Shown here: in pieces, positions 12,953 to 25,371 of the stretch
How the letters are laid out: every line of letters begins with the position of its first letter
How positions within the stretch are numbered: the stretch's first letter is position 1
From: Campylorhamphus procurvoides
Lineage: Eukaryota; Chordata; Aves; Passeriformes; Dendrocolaptidae
Assembly: GCA_013396655.1 (NCBI GenBank)
Contig: WBMV01006647.1
Coordinates: forward strand, 2,327,938 to 2,391,937
Direction of reading: 5' to 3'
DNA: 64,000 nucleotides
Position numbers and translations under genes: made by a program
The notes under the pieces: model-generated
What the model was told of the DNA's origin: nothing
Seen by the model: the letters and a program-made list of their open reading frames with translations, nothing else
Databases searched by the model: none

Positions 12953-15900
12953 TACCTACTGGCCTAAGATGTTGAAGGAAAAATGCACCTTGTAAAAACT
13001 CAGCTGAGAAAGAAAAAGGTGAAAAAATAAACACAGAAGTAGCAGCTTTAATGGCTTTTTTGGTCATTGTTGTCAAATAGGAGCATCTCTAAATGAGTTG
13101 ACAAGAAGTGGGGAATGTGTTTTAGTGTAATAACTTTTTGTGGACTCTGAATTTATCCTGGGCACCCTGGTATGTCTCCTTTTGCAAATATCTTTTTTTT
13201 CTTTGTATTTTGTAATCCCTCAGCAAACTTAGCATAAAAAGTCGTACCTTTATTTACATTAAATTGGAATGTTTCTAGAAGAAGGAAAAGTGCATCCTGA
13301 AATAATGTTTCTCCATAATTTTTGCTAACAAACACTTGTATATTGCTTATTTTAACAAAAAGTAGTGGAAATAATCAGCTTGTAGATTCTTGGTTGCATT
13401 CTCTAGTTGGAAAATTTAGTACAGCACTGCCTGAAGTGAGGAGGCAAATGCAATTTTTATTAGCACAAACTCAAGACAGATTCCAGGTCAGAAGTGAATG
13501 GTCAAATGTCTCGGCTAGTTCTGGCAGGGGCCTTTAATACTTTCTCATGGTGGTTCTTTAGTGTGAAACCAGAGCCAGATTCCTTCATCCAGATTCCCTG
13601 TGAGCTTCTCAGGTGTTGCCCAAACATGGGACACTTCTCTTCTGTGCTTTCTCACATGCTGGGGACATGCAGTGAGTGTGACCAAACCAGAAATGGTGTC
13701 CTGGCTGATTCAGCAGCCAAAGAAATCTGGATGCGAAATGAATCTCTCTGCTGTTTGCAGCCTGCCTGCCCCTGGGCACAGGCTGCTTTCTGCAGGATTT
13801 GGGGGAAGAGGCAGTGAGGGATCTGCCCACCTGGCCATCCCAGAGCTGTGCCTGACCTTGGTGCCCTCACCAGGCGTGATCCTGACCCCTGCCCATGGGT
13901 GGACGTGGTGCCTCATCCCTGGGGATGTGCCCAATGTCCCAGCCACCCTCCACTTGGGCTGGGATGGCCCTGCCTGCCACCTCAGGGGGGTCCCTGTGGC
14001 CCTGGCTCAGCTTCTGCCACTCATGTCTTTTCCCATTTCTCAGCCATCTGTTAGGGGACAGTGACTCAAGGAGACAGTTGGATGCTCTGCTGCCTGAGAC
14101 AGTCTCTGGAGCTGCTTCCATCCTCTCTGCCCTCCAAGCAGCATCCCAGTCTGAGTGTTTGAGACATCGAGATGGTGTATTACCATAATTGCAGCCAGTA
14201 GTTTTGACTATTTTTCCACCAACTGGCAAGGCTAGGAGTTATTATGTCTTTTGAAGGGAAGAAAAGACACCATCCGTCTTTTATATTCTTTGCATTCCTG
14301 CACTGATGTAAAATACACTGAGATTATTTTGAAGAAGAACACTTTTAAATTCCTTTTCCTGAAGTTCACTTGATAACACTGCCAGAAGTGGCTGTCTGTT
14401 AAAGGGAAAGGGGAGAGGAGTAAACAAGATAAAAAGCTCCTCGTCTTTATTTGCATTAGACATTTCAGAAAGTGCAGCAGCTGGGAAAGATTCAGTGGGA
14501 AAAGCAAGTGCTGCTTCAAAGGAGCACAGCACGCAGCTTGCTTTGCCTTAATTATTTTTTCATTCCATGAAGGTGGTAGGAATTGTGGGCAGGGAGGCCT
14601 TAGAACCTCCTGCCTTGTTGCACTGGCACTGACAGTTGAGACCTATTGCCTTTTAGAGTCATTTTGCGGACAAAGTTTCTATAAAACAGGGCTTTTGGAG
14701 ACTGAAGTTCATCTGCATTTTTAAGTTGACTTCTAAAGCATCGTGCCTGTAAACAAACACGAAGTACATATGAATTTGTCTTAATCACATGAAGAAGTTA
14801 ATGGCTTCTAATCTTCTGCTTTCACAAATGGTGCAAAAACTTTCACTTGAAAACAAAACATCATGAGTAATACTTCCTGGAGCATATTTCAGTTTCCCCT
14901 CCTCCATTCCCAATCAAAGAAATCTAATTAGGAAGCTCCCCAACTAGTGCTTTGAGTTAGAGAATGTATTTAAAATTGCAGGATGTTTGTGTCCTGAAGG
15001 AATCTTGTATTTTAAAGCAAGGAGCATCAAATCAAAATTAAATCCCAAAATTGTGACAGACAGGAGCATATCAGAGTAGACTATTAGATTTTAAATGTTA
15101 ATTAAGAGATTCATTCTTTTCACCCATAAAACTTAGAAGATATATATATTTATATAGTTTTGATCACAGATCTCAAGTTTTCTGTTTGATAAGGTATGAA
15201 AGCCCTCTGGCAATCCTGGGTTTGTGTGTAGGTAATGCAACTAACATGGTTCCCATTGCTTCACAGATGCAAATTTCTCTCCAATTTTAGGAGAGAAGAT
15301 CTCTCTCACCCCTCACCCTCTCTCACAGTCCCTCTAACACAATGAATAAGCATGGTATTACAGGCAAATCAGAAAATGAGTTTGATTTTGTTAAATGTGG
15401 GGTGCCTTCTAGTTCTGATGCGACTGAAAACAGGAATCAATGTTTTATATGCCCTGCCTGGCACTGAGCACTTGGCCATCCTACTGTGCTTTATTTGCAT
15501 TCTTTTTGAAAGCTCTGCAGAGCCAAACAAGTCCTGGAGGAGCTCTGGGCACTGCCAAGAGTTGGAGGTACTGTAGGAAGCTTTACATGCATGGCATGAA
15601 GTGTCCTACCTCCAGGCAGCACAGTACAAAGAGTAAAATGTCCAAAGCCCAAGCTTCTCCCTGGTTCTCTCTTTCCTATTACCATAGTATTCAAATCCTA
15701 ACAACTGGAATAAATTTTAATCATCTCTCAGTTTTCTGTTGTTAATTTCCTCCTCTATTTTACTGGAAAATACAGGAAAAATGTGTTCTTTGGGAAACAT
15801 TTTAATACCACTCCATTTCCTTTGCATGTATTTAACCTAGAGCACAGTGAGAATAGTTTATATTTCTTTTGAGTTCAAAAAATATTTAGACCCCTCGAGT

Positions 15901-17199
15901 TTAGGAATTGTGATTTATGTTTTTCTTAACTGTGTAGCATATGGCCATATTAAAAAAAAATGTTTTTTTGCTTTCATCCTAAAAACACACAAATTGAGAC
16001 AGGGTGTGTTCATCTCCATGTGCATTGCCTTTTATCCCAGTTTTCAGTTTCTGTTAAAAAACAAATTCCTCAGGGGTGTAATTGGTGTCACTCCATGGGG
16101 GCAAGGCAGGGAAGGTCAGAGGAGGGCGCAGGATGCTGTAAATCCTGCGTGGTGGATGTGCAGTGTTTGTTACAGAAGTTGAAAATCCCTCTCCAGAGCT
16201 CTCCTTTGGGTTGTCCTGCTCATTCCAAGAGACAAGATCTGCCAAAGCTGAGATTTTCCCACTTGTGAGGGATTTTTCTGCTGTTGTCTGTGATTCCTGT
16301 CCTTCCTCTTGGAGTTTGTGCCTCGAAGAAGGTGAAGGCTTAGTGCCCTAGAGCACTGGGTGTCCTAGGATAGACTTCCCTAAATGACTGGTACAGAGTT
16401 GAGCACAGACCCAAGGATCCAATACCAGCAATCAAGGAGCTCTAAATTGTTTTCCTGAAAAATTTCCACTCCTTTGGTCTGTGTGTGGCTAATCATACTC
16501 CTTATATAAATTATGATTCATCCCCTGAATGAACTGAACCCTTCAGACCTCTAAATGTTCTTTGCAGTGTTAAAAATCTCAGTGTTTATCATGTTGAATT
16601 ATGTTTGTGGGTTTTTTTTAATTAATCAGCAACCTTTCTAGAGATAAGCAAAAGAGATCCTCAAAAGTCCCTGAACTCCCTCAAAAATCCCTGTACCTAA
16701 CACTTGAGAGATAAGGGGACAGAGAGAAGTGATTGCAGTGGTGGTGGGGGTATCCCAGAGGGAGCTATCACAGCACCCTTATCCTCTCCCTGCCTTGCTG
16801 GGCTGTGCAGTTTCACAGCCAGGCTCCTGGGCTGCAGCAACAGTTTCTCTGATCTAAAGCAGCCATAAATATGTGACATTTATATGTAATTTCATAAATA
16901 TCTACAATTATCTGCATGGCACAACAGTGAAAGTAAATACTGGTGCCTATTACTCTTGATGTGACTCTTGATGGGCTATTCACAAGACAATTGAAAATCT
17001 TATGATAATTTTTAGTGTCTGCAAAGCTTATTTTAGCAACTGTAAAACACCTGTATTTGGGGAAATAATCCTCTGACTCACTGATTTCCTTTTAACTACA
17101 GTAATCATTTCTTGATGACTTTAATTCTCCTAAATACAGTAAAGACAATGCACATACATGGAGTGATGCCCTTAGCTTTAAAAACGGAATGAAGGGTAG

Positions 17200-17407
<208 letters not shown>

Positions 17408-20400
17408 AATTGTGCTCAGCAAAGTTACTTTAGCCTGAAATCTGCTGCTGGCTCTGAATGGTGAGTTCAGACAGAAGCAGAGCTTACTTCTTTGGGATAC
17501 ATATACATACATAGGTATAATAACCAAAAGAGAACTCGTTTTAATATGTGTTCAGGTTAATTTTATAAATATTTGTATGAAGAAAATGCAAGTGAAAAGC
17601 ACATACAGTTTTTCAGACTTTATGAGTTACTAAACTTGTGTGATGGAAATAGTTATAGCAAAATAAGGATGAGAAGCCCTTTTTCAGTGAGCAAAGTTTG
17701 AGCAGCTACGATAATTTTCTTTTTCCTTATAGCTTTTGTTTAAACAAAAAAGGCAAAAAACCCCATTGCATTTACTATGACCATTATTTTGTGTTGAGGA
17801 CTTCTTTTGGGAAGATTTTATTCAAATAATCTACTGTTTAAGAGTGTAGTTACCAAATTGTGACCATGAGAAATCTTAAAGAGGAGTTGGTGAAGGTCAA
17901 CTCTTTTAATAGATCTACTACTGAGTTGACTTATTGAGGCCTGCCTTGGGGATAGTTATAAATCCAACTCTGCATACCATGAGTCAGTTATTTCCAGTCA
18001 TGAATGATTGTTGATGATCCTCAACAGATCTCGTGTTCAAAAGCAGAAACTCAGAGACAGGTCCTGGGACTTCTGCCACAATCCAAGATGACAATATACA
18101 GCAAAAGATACAATTAATGGTATAGTTCGGAAAGGTAAATTAGAATTTAAAATTTCCTGTGGACGTATTTTTGGAGCTGTCAGAGTAAAATCTAAGCCCA
18201 CACCAAAAATAAGCCATATGGAAAAAAAAATAAAATTGAAATAAGAAGAAAAAAATGCCATCTGGAATTAATCAGTGTAATACTGCTGACTTCACAAAAC
18301 TACAAATGGTTATTTTTATATAACCAGGTGAGGATACAGGCTGTCATAAAATATGTGGCAATTCTTATTCACACTGAGAGGAATCGTTTATTTTCTTGAA
18401 GGCTCAACTTGTGATTAGTCGTTGTTCAATGAGCATTACACAAAATCAAAATTTGTGTCAGCATATTGGGTTTAGCACTGGTCCCAGAGTGCAAAAAAAC
18501 CCAAAATTAAACTGGCCAAAGCAGTATTTGGCTCGTGCTGAAGTTTTCTGATGTTGCAGGTGAGTGTTTTTCAGAGATTGATTGACTATTGATCCATTGA
18601 GCACTATTTAAATGGAAGAGTTTCAAAAATTCATGTATTTGTATACATTGCTCCAGATTAAAGGGCAGAGGATTAAAAATTTCCAGTGCTGAAAAAATAT
18701 TATAACTCTCTTGTATTTTTGTTGTGTTTTAAATCTTTAAACCAGGAGATTGAAGTAATCAGAAAAATATAAATAGACTAAAAATAAAATGCTATGGTAG
18801 GGGAAATGAAATATGTTTGCTTTTCATATGTAGCGTTTTGCACATGTAGCCTGCACTTTGGAATGGGATAGCACATAAAAATCCCATTTTTATTCATGTC
18901 CTTTTAATTTAAATTCTAATACACCTTGTAAGGTTCATGTGGATTCCCACTCCTTTTTTTTATTATCATATATGAATATGAAAACTGCCTAATGGAAAAG
19001 TTAGTGTCTGCTCTGATAAATCACCACAGAGTTTAGTTAAACATCCTAAATAAACATTTGGTCTCCACCATGCAGAACACTTGGATAATGAATCTCACAG
19101 TATCTCATCTAGTAAATGGTTAACAACTCATTAATACTGATTTTTTTTTGGCAATTACATTTTTTGACTTGCTTATTAGAGGCACTACTTGAAATTATCA
19201 GTGGACACATTTCTGTTAGCACAAAAAATAAATACAGAAAAGAATAATTTTAATTTTGCTCACGTAGTTTGATACAAACAACTGCTATTAATGTCTCTTT
19301 ACATTCCTGTGTGTTAAATATTTGGTCTGAAGATTTTACAGTTGTAATTATTCTCTATATTTATATATCAGAACAATTCTTGGGTAACCACTTGCTGTAC
19401 TTTCTGAGTCTTGAACACACAAATCATGTTTAGCTCATCTGTGTGGCCAAAAGCTGCAAAGTTACTTCAGACATGTAGACAAATAGCTTTGTCTTTATAT
19501 TAATCACAAAGGTGGCATCCTCAATATGTTCTACTCTAATTAACATCGTTCCTCTGAAATCTGTGATTGGAGAAGATAACAGCAATTTTCAATATTCAAC
19601 TGCAAGCAACTCAGTTGGTCTCAGAGCTAAGTTAAAATAATCTATTGCTGGTGACAGTGACAGTGCTCTGTAAAGTCACAGCCCAAGCAGCAGGAAAATA
19701 AGTTGTGGTGTGAAATATGGGGCTGTGACCAGGGCAAAGACCATGGCAGTGCCCAGGTCACACTGAGGGGGAAAGCTTCTAGTAATGCTTCAGTACTAAT
19801 GGACATTAAGCAGTCAGCACCTGGAACTATTTGAATTTCTTTCCCTGGATTTAACATCCTTATGTTAATTCATTATATTAGAGATACATTCAGGCATGCA
19901 CCTTTCCCTGGCAAGTGAAAATGTGGTCATATCCGTGGTGTGAAATGGTAATGTATGGGAAATTTCAAGGAAATAGTAGTAAATACAATGACATTCCTGT
20001 CTCATCAGCTTTTATTTCAGGCATATATACATTTTTGCTGGTGAATGTCATGCATAAATCCAGGAGGGGTTGTGGCAATATGAAATAAAGAATGTTTTAT
20101 TATGTATGGTTGTTTCAGATTATGTGATTCAGTGTCCTTCAGAGGAGAAGGGGCGAGTAGTTCACTGAGCTTGACACTCAGAGCATATCAATGATAAGAC
20201 AACTGTATTTGTATTCCTTGTTATTTTTTGACTCATTAAAGAATGCTTTAAAGAGTCTGAACAAACAGGGCATCAAAGTATCTGCTAACCCTTTTTATAA
20301 AGCTTGGACTGGGGACGGGGCTGTTCAGCGTTCTGTGATTTATCAGATAATTAATTCCACCACAATCCAGTCCCGCTGACCGGGGCAGTTGATGCCCATC

Positions 20401-23400
20401 AGCTCTTTGAAGGGTGGATAAGGCTCACATAGAGTTTCCCCGTGCCAAAACCGGAGCCAGGCTCGAGTAGTTCTAGGAGAAGACTGATCCAGAGTTGCTC
20501 TTGACAATTAAGCTCCTTTCTTTGACACAGTTCTGCAGGTTTCTTTTGAGAGCCAAGACCTTAATTTCAGTTGCATTTGCAGCCACTTTTAAAGCTCAGC
20601 CATGCGATGAGCTGAGAACTCTCCTGCCACAGGGGAGCTGCCAAATTATTGCACACTGAGCTATTTAGCTCTAAGTCTTTCCTTCACATGGTTCATCCCA
20701 GTCCTGTGTCCATAAACCCTCGATGAGCTCACCAGGGCATCACCAGAAGGGGCTGGGGTCAGTTCAAGCTGGTGTCATGTGGCTGCAGCTTGTGCCAGTC
20801 TCTGATTCTGAGGCCTTTGGAAGGTTAAAATCCTTTTTTTTTAATTATTTTTAAGTTTTAGGAACAGCTTAGGGAAATATCCGTCACGGATTACTTATAG
20901 TAACCTGGCCTTGATAGGTAAAGGATTAGATATATCCTTAAGTTAATTTCTAAGGAATTGCAATCCTTAATTGCATTTAATTTAATATATATAATCAGTG
21001 CATTATATATATATGTATGTGGCAATAAATTTGCAAGTGGTATGCCAAAACTGGGTTTTGGTCTGAGTTAGGGCTTTGGGAAACTTTAACTTTTACAGAA
21101 TTTGGAGGTGTCCTTTTTTAAGTAACTAAACTAAGGGAAAAGTTGTTATTAATATCTACTGGAATAGCTGTGCTGATGTTTTAGGTATGCAAGCCAGAAA
21201 ATACTAAAAGAAGATTGGAAAAAAAAAGTACCAGCACAAGTAGAATCCTTCCAAGTCATCATATTATTTGGGTCTTTATTAACTGTGATCCAAACCATAA
21301 TCTCTAAAATCTCTAATCAATAAAATACTCAAAACAAACTCTGGATCATTTAACATTGAAGAACTGCAGGACACACATAGAGAAGATTTGGCAAAAAATT
21401 GTTCTGTTTGTAGCAGCCTGTAATCAGAGTATTATTTTTCTGTTTAGGTTTCTTGAATGAATTGTTATCGTATGATGAAGATAAATGCTGCTATTACTGA
21501 ATTGTGGTTTTGTTCTGGTCCTTCTACAGCTGGAATACTGGGAAATGTTATGGAGTGTTTACCAGAGGGGAAAATATAAATTTCATCATTTTGTGGAAAC
21601 TTTCAGGCAAACGTATAAAACTGAAATTTAGACCTGCATTTAGATTCTAGTCTTACTTTTATTTTCTTTTCTTTCTCATGAAATTGTGTGACAAGGTAAC
21701 AGAGGAAACCTAAAATAGTCAAGAATTATAAATGTCCCTCCATTTTCTCACACGACTGTGTAAGGAAGGCACAGCCGCCAAAGAACTCCCTGTAAACTCC
21801 TTTGGTTTATTCTGACAAGCTTTAAATCACTCCTCTTTTAAGATTGGGATGTACAATCTTGCACCTCCAGGAAATCTCCCAGAGTTCCTGCGGTCCCAGT
21901 GGGGCTGCTGAAACCATCAGGTAACATTGGGAATGATTCCTGATGTAACTGCTCTGTGTTCTGCATCAAGGCTTTTGCTTGTGGCTGAGACAGAAAAAAA
22001 GAAAAAAATGTAAAATAATGCATTAAAATAAAACAATGATAGGTAATTTTGCTTTGCAACAGAGCTGCTAGTAAGGAACTGCATTTATCTGGAGGAAGGC
22101 TTATTTTTTGTGCTTTGGTATCTCCTCATTTCACCATCCAAATATCCAATTTCTTGTACATTACTGGCTTTCCCATCTTTTTGCCTTAATAGAGGATGAT
22201 GTGGCTCACTGAAATTAGCTGAGGTCATTTAGTCTGTTCTGCTGTCAAGACAAAGAAGTCATGGGCTTGGTGATTTAATAACTTTCCATCACAAAATCCT
22301 CTTGCAGCAAAGCAAATTAAAGGAGACTGGTGGGGGGATAGAGCAGTGAAAGACATTAGAGTGATGTGATTTCGTCCTACCTTTATGGGCTGTTGCTGAA
22401 GAGGTTTTTTAGGCTAGAATTCACAAATTAACACTGCTGTTAACGTATCAGCACTGCCTATGTGGCAAATTAAGTGTAGGATTTAAATGTTTGGCCATAC
22501 ATGAAAGTAAAATAAGCTGGTAGATCATTAGTAGTGCTTGGTTTGTGAAGTATTGTGATCCTGTCCATTGAAGGAACAGTGGAGGTCTTGTCTTCTCCCA
22601 ATAAGTATTTCCATTTTTCAGTGAGAAAATACTGGATACTGTTCCTTACTGGCAAAACCAAGTGTTGGTCAGGTATGATCTCCCTGACTACAATTATTGG
22701 TTAGTTTTTTCTGTTTTGAACAAGTTTCAATACATGCAATTGCTTCAGGTCACAGAAACCACACTTACAACAGGAAATGCAGTGTTGGATGGTTACACCA
22801 TGGAGTTCTTTGTTCTGAGAGAGAGGAGTAAAGATCATAACTCAAATATTTCAGTTTTTCTCTGATCCTGCTGCCTAATAAAATATGCAAATGTAGCAGA
22901 CATGTTAATGTGTCTTGTTTGAGACAAAAGGGTGGTAGTGAAGAGGTGCAGTTAGTTGTGATGGTGGATGGCAGGGTTATGTTCAGGGCTACACAAATGT
23001 GAGGAAAACAACTGGAGTGACACAGGGGATGTGATGAAATGATCTAGAAAGCTTTGTCCCACTCCCCAGGGTTTTAGGTTAAATGGTGTTTACTGTTGCC
23101 TCTTGTTACTGTTTTGGGGCTGCCCTCTGTTGACTAAACAAACCTTTAAACTCTTATTATGAGCATCCCCTTTTCAGTTTTATTCTACACTTTTTATTAT
23201 CTTTTCATTGATTGTTGTGTAGAGCTACCTGATTGCTTTTCCTTGTTAATAAACTAATTAGCTAAGAAAACTCTTTAAGGAATTCTCTTATGCAAGAATT
23301 GTGAGATGCTTTTTGTATCAATAACTTTCAAGATACTTTTATGAAGATAAATACTCTGGGCACAATGTGTGTATCAGGAGTTCCAGATCTATCCACATGG

Positions 23401-24291
23401 CAAAACCCCCGACACCCATGAACTCAGCCCCAGAGCAGGAATTGCAGCTGCTGCCTGGCTCCCATTAGTTCACATCTCACAGCAAATCTTAATTGCATTT
23501 TCAATATGTGGGCATCAGAGGCACCTTTTCCTCCGGGAGACACTGGGGCCTGGCACTAAATGTTTGCTTTGGTAACCTTGAGGTGTAGGGAGAATGAAGC
23601 ACTAGGTCTGTCTTCACTATCACCTCCAATATTTGGGGAGCAGGGATAGCTTAGACATGCTGGAATCTTATTTAGAAGGAATAATGCTATTTTTTTTTTT
23701 TCAGTTTCCCTTTGGGCATTTTATTTTATTATTTTCAGGATATACAGAAACTATTAAATTTAGACCTACAGAATTTAATTAATATTTCTTACATTAACTA
23801 ATAGTAAAGTTATATTTGCTGAATAAAAAAGCATCTGAGGCATCTGTCCATCAATAAAACATGTCATTAAATTTCCCTGGCCTCTTTTTCCAGTGACATT
23901 ATTTGCCTACTCATTGCTGCAATCAACAGTTTTAAAACAATTGGGCAACCTGGTGTTTGAAGTGGGGAATGAAAAATTGACAGGCACGTGTGCTGCAAAA
24001 CGTGATTTCAGTCCTTCTAGAGCAATATATAATGTCAGCCTAAATTTGCAGAATGGTATCAAACTGGAGACAGAAAAGAAGCAAAAAAGAGCAAATTCTG
24101 GGGCTAACATCCCGTAATTTGTCAGAAGTGCAGTTGGCAGTTCTCTGCCTCGGGAGCTCTCAGCCAAGCTACATTAGGAGCCCTGATTTCAAGTTCTTAC
24201 ATGCCCTGCCTGAGGGGATTTGATTTCCCAGCTCCTTGTCTTCCCAAGGTGAATAAATAAACAAATGAGCAAACTCCAAGTTGTTCTGCAT

Positions 24292-24306
24292 GGGGGGCGG
24301 GGGGGG
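24292..24306. repeat. G-run (G6-C-G8)
   Basis: Fourteen of fifteen bases are G on the plus strand. It lacks the four separated G-tracts of a canonical intramolecular quadruplex, so it is listed only as a low-complexity G-tract. Confidence 0.7.
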
Positions 24307-25371
24307 ATTTTGCTTCTGGGGTACTTTCCCCTGCACAACAGTTTAACATTTATTGCAGCAAGGACTTGAAGCTCCAGGAATGTTCATTTGCATTCTCGTG
24401 GCAAAGAGTCAGATCCTGGTCTCTTGCTTGTTCCCATCTCAGCAATTGGTTGGGTGTTGCCCACCAAAGTGGTAAATCCTGGGAGCTGGATGGGTATATT
24501 CCCACCTGGAATATATAATGCCTCTACACAACATCCACCTGTCTGTTCAGCTCTGTAGGGAATGCAGCATATTCTGACTTTGCACAAAATACAATTTATA
24601 GCTGAAAAGAAGAGAACTCATATATTTTTTTCTTCTAGGCAAGGACTTTAATTTCTTAACACTTCCCGTTTATTGCATTTTTCAATTTTAAGCTCAGGAA
24701 GCTGTATAATGAAAAAGTCTAAGTCGTTTTCAAGTTGGGTAATATAGTCTAAAAATTAAAACTTGCCATCATTTCTGAGACTATGATAAACAAGTAAAGA
24801 TGTCACCAGCAATTTTAAGTGAGATTGATACTATTCAGTGGTGTGAAGACGTTTGCTTTGACACATTGAGAAATGACTCTTGCTCTTCCACTCAGAAGCA
24901 AGAATATGCACAGAGAGTGCAAAAACTGGTTTACAGAATTCATTTGATCCTCTCAGATTTCAGTCATCTTTTCTCCACAAAAATCTGTGTCAAGAAAGTG
25001 TGACTTAATCTTAAACTCACAGGAGTAATGCCTGTAATTTGAGTTATCTGTCAAATACACAGATTAAAATACTGTGAGATGAAATGGAAATAGTTAAAAA
25101 AAAAGAGAAAAAGGTGGTACCATGGGAAAGTACTGACAGTAAATGGCAAGTAAAAAGAAGCCCTGGAAGCAATCAAGAAAGAACAGAAACTGGAAAACAC
25201 AGAGACTGGTCAATAACAAGGTTCAGTGTAAGCCCTTATATGAGGGTAGTAAAGCAGAGCTATTTTCAGTCAGTATTCTCTGGAAGTAAGTGCATCAAAG
25301 AATAGGAATGTGTTCCCTCTGAATAGACTCTTAAAGGAGTTTGCCAGTGGATTCCATAACCTGGGAATGTT

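Noticed and set aside
13600..14064. 154-codon open frame on the plus strand as a gene
   Set aside because: It lies in a GC-rich pocket where several frames on both strands are open, has no recognisable domain, and shows no exon-like splice signals or start context.
24292..24306. G-quadruplex
   Set aside because: The G6-C-G8 run does not contain four G-tracts with separate loops, so no canonical intramolecular quadruplex fits.
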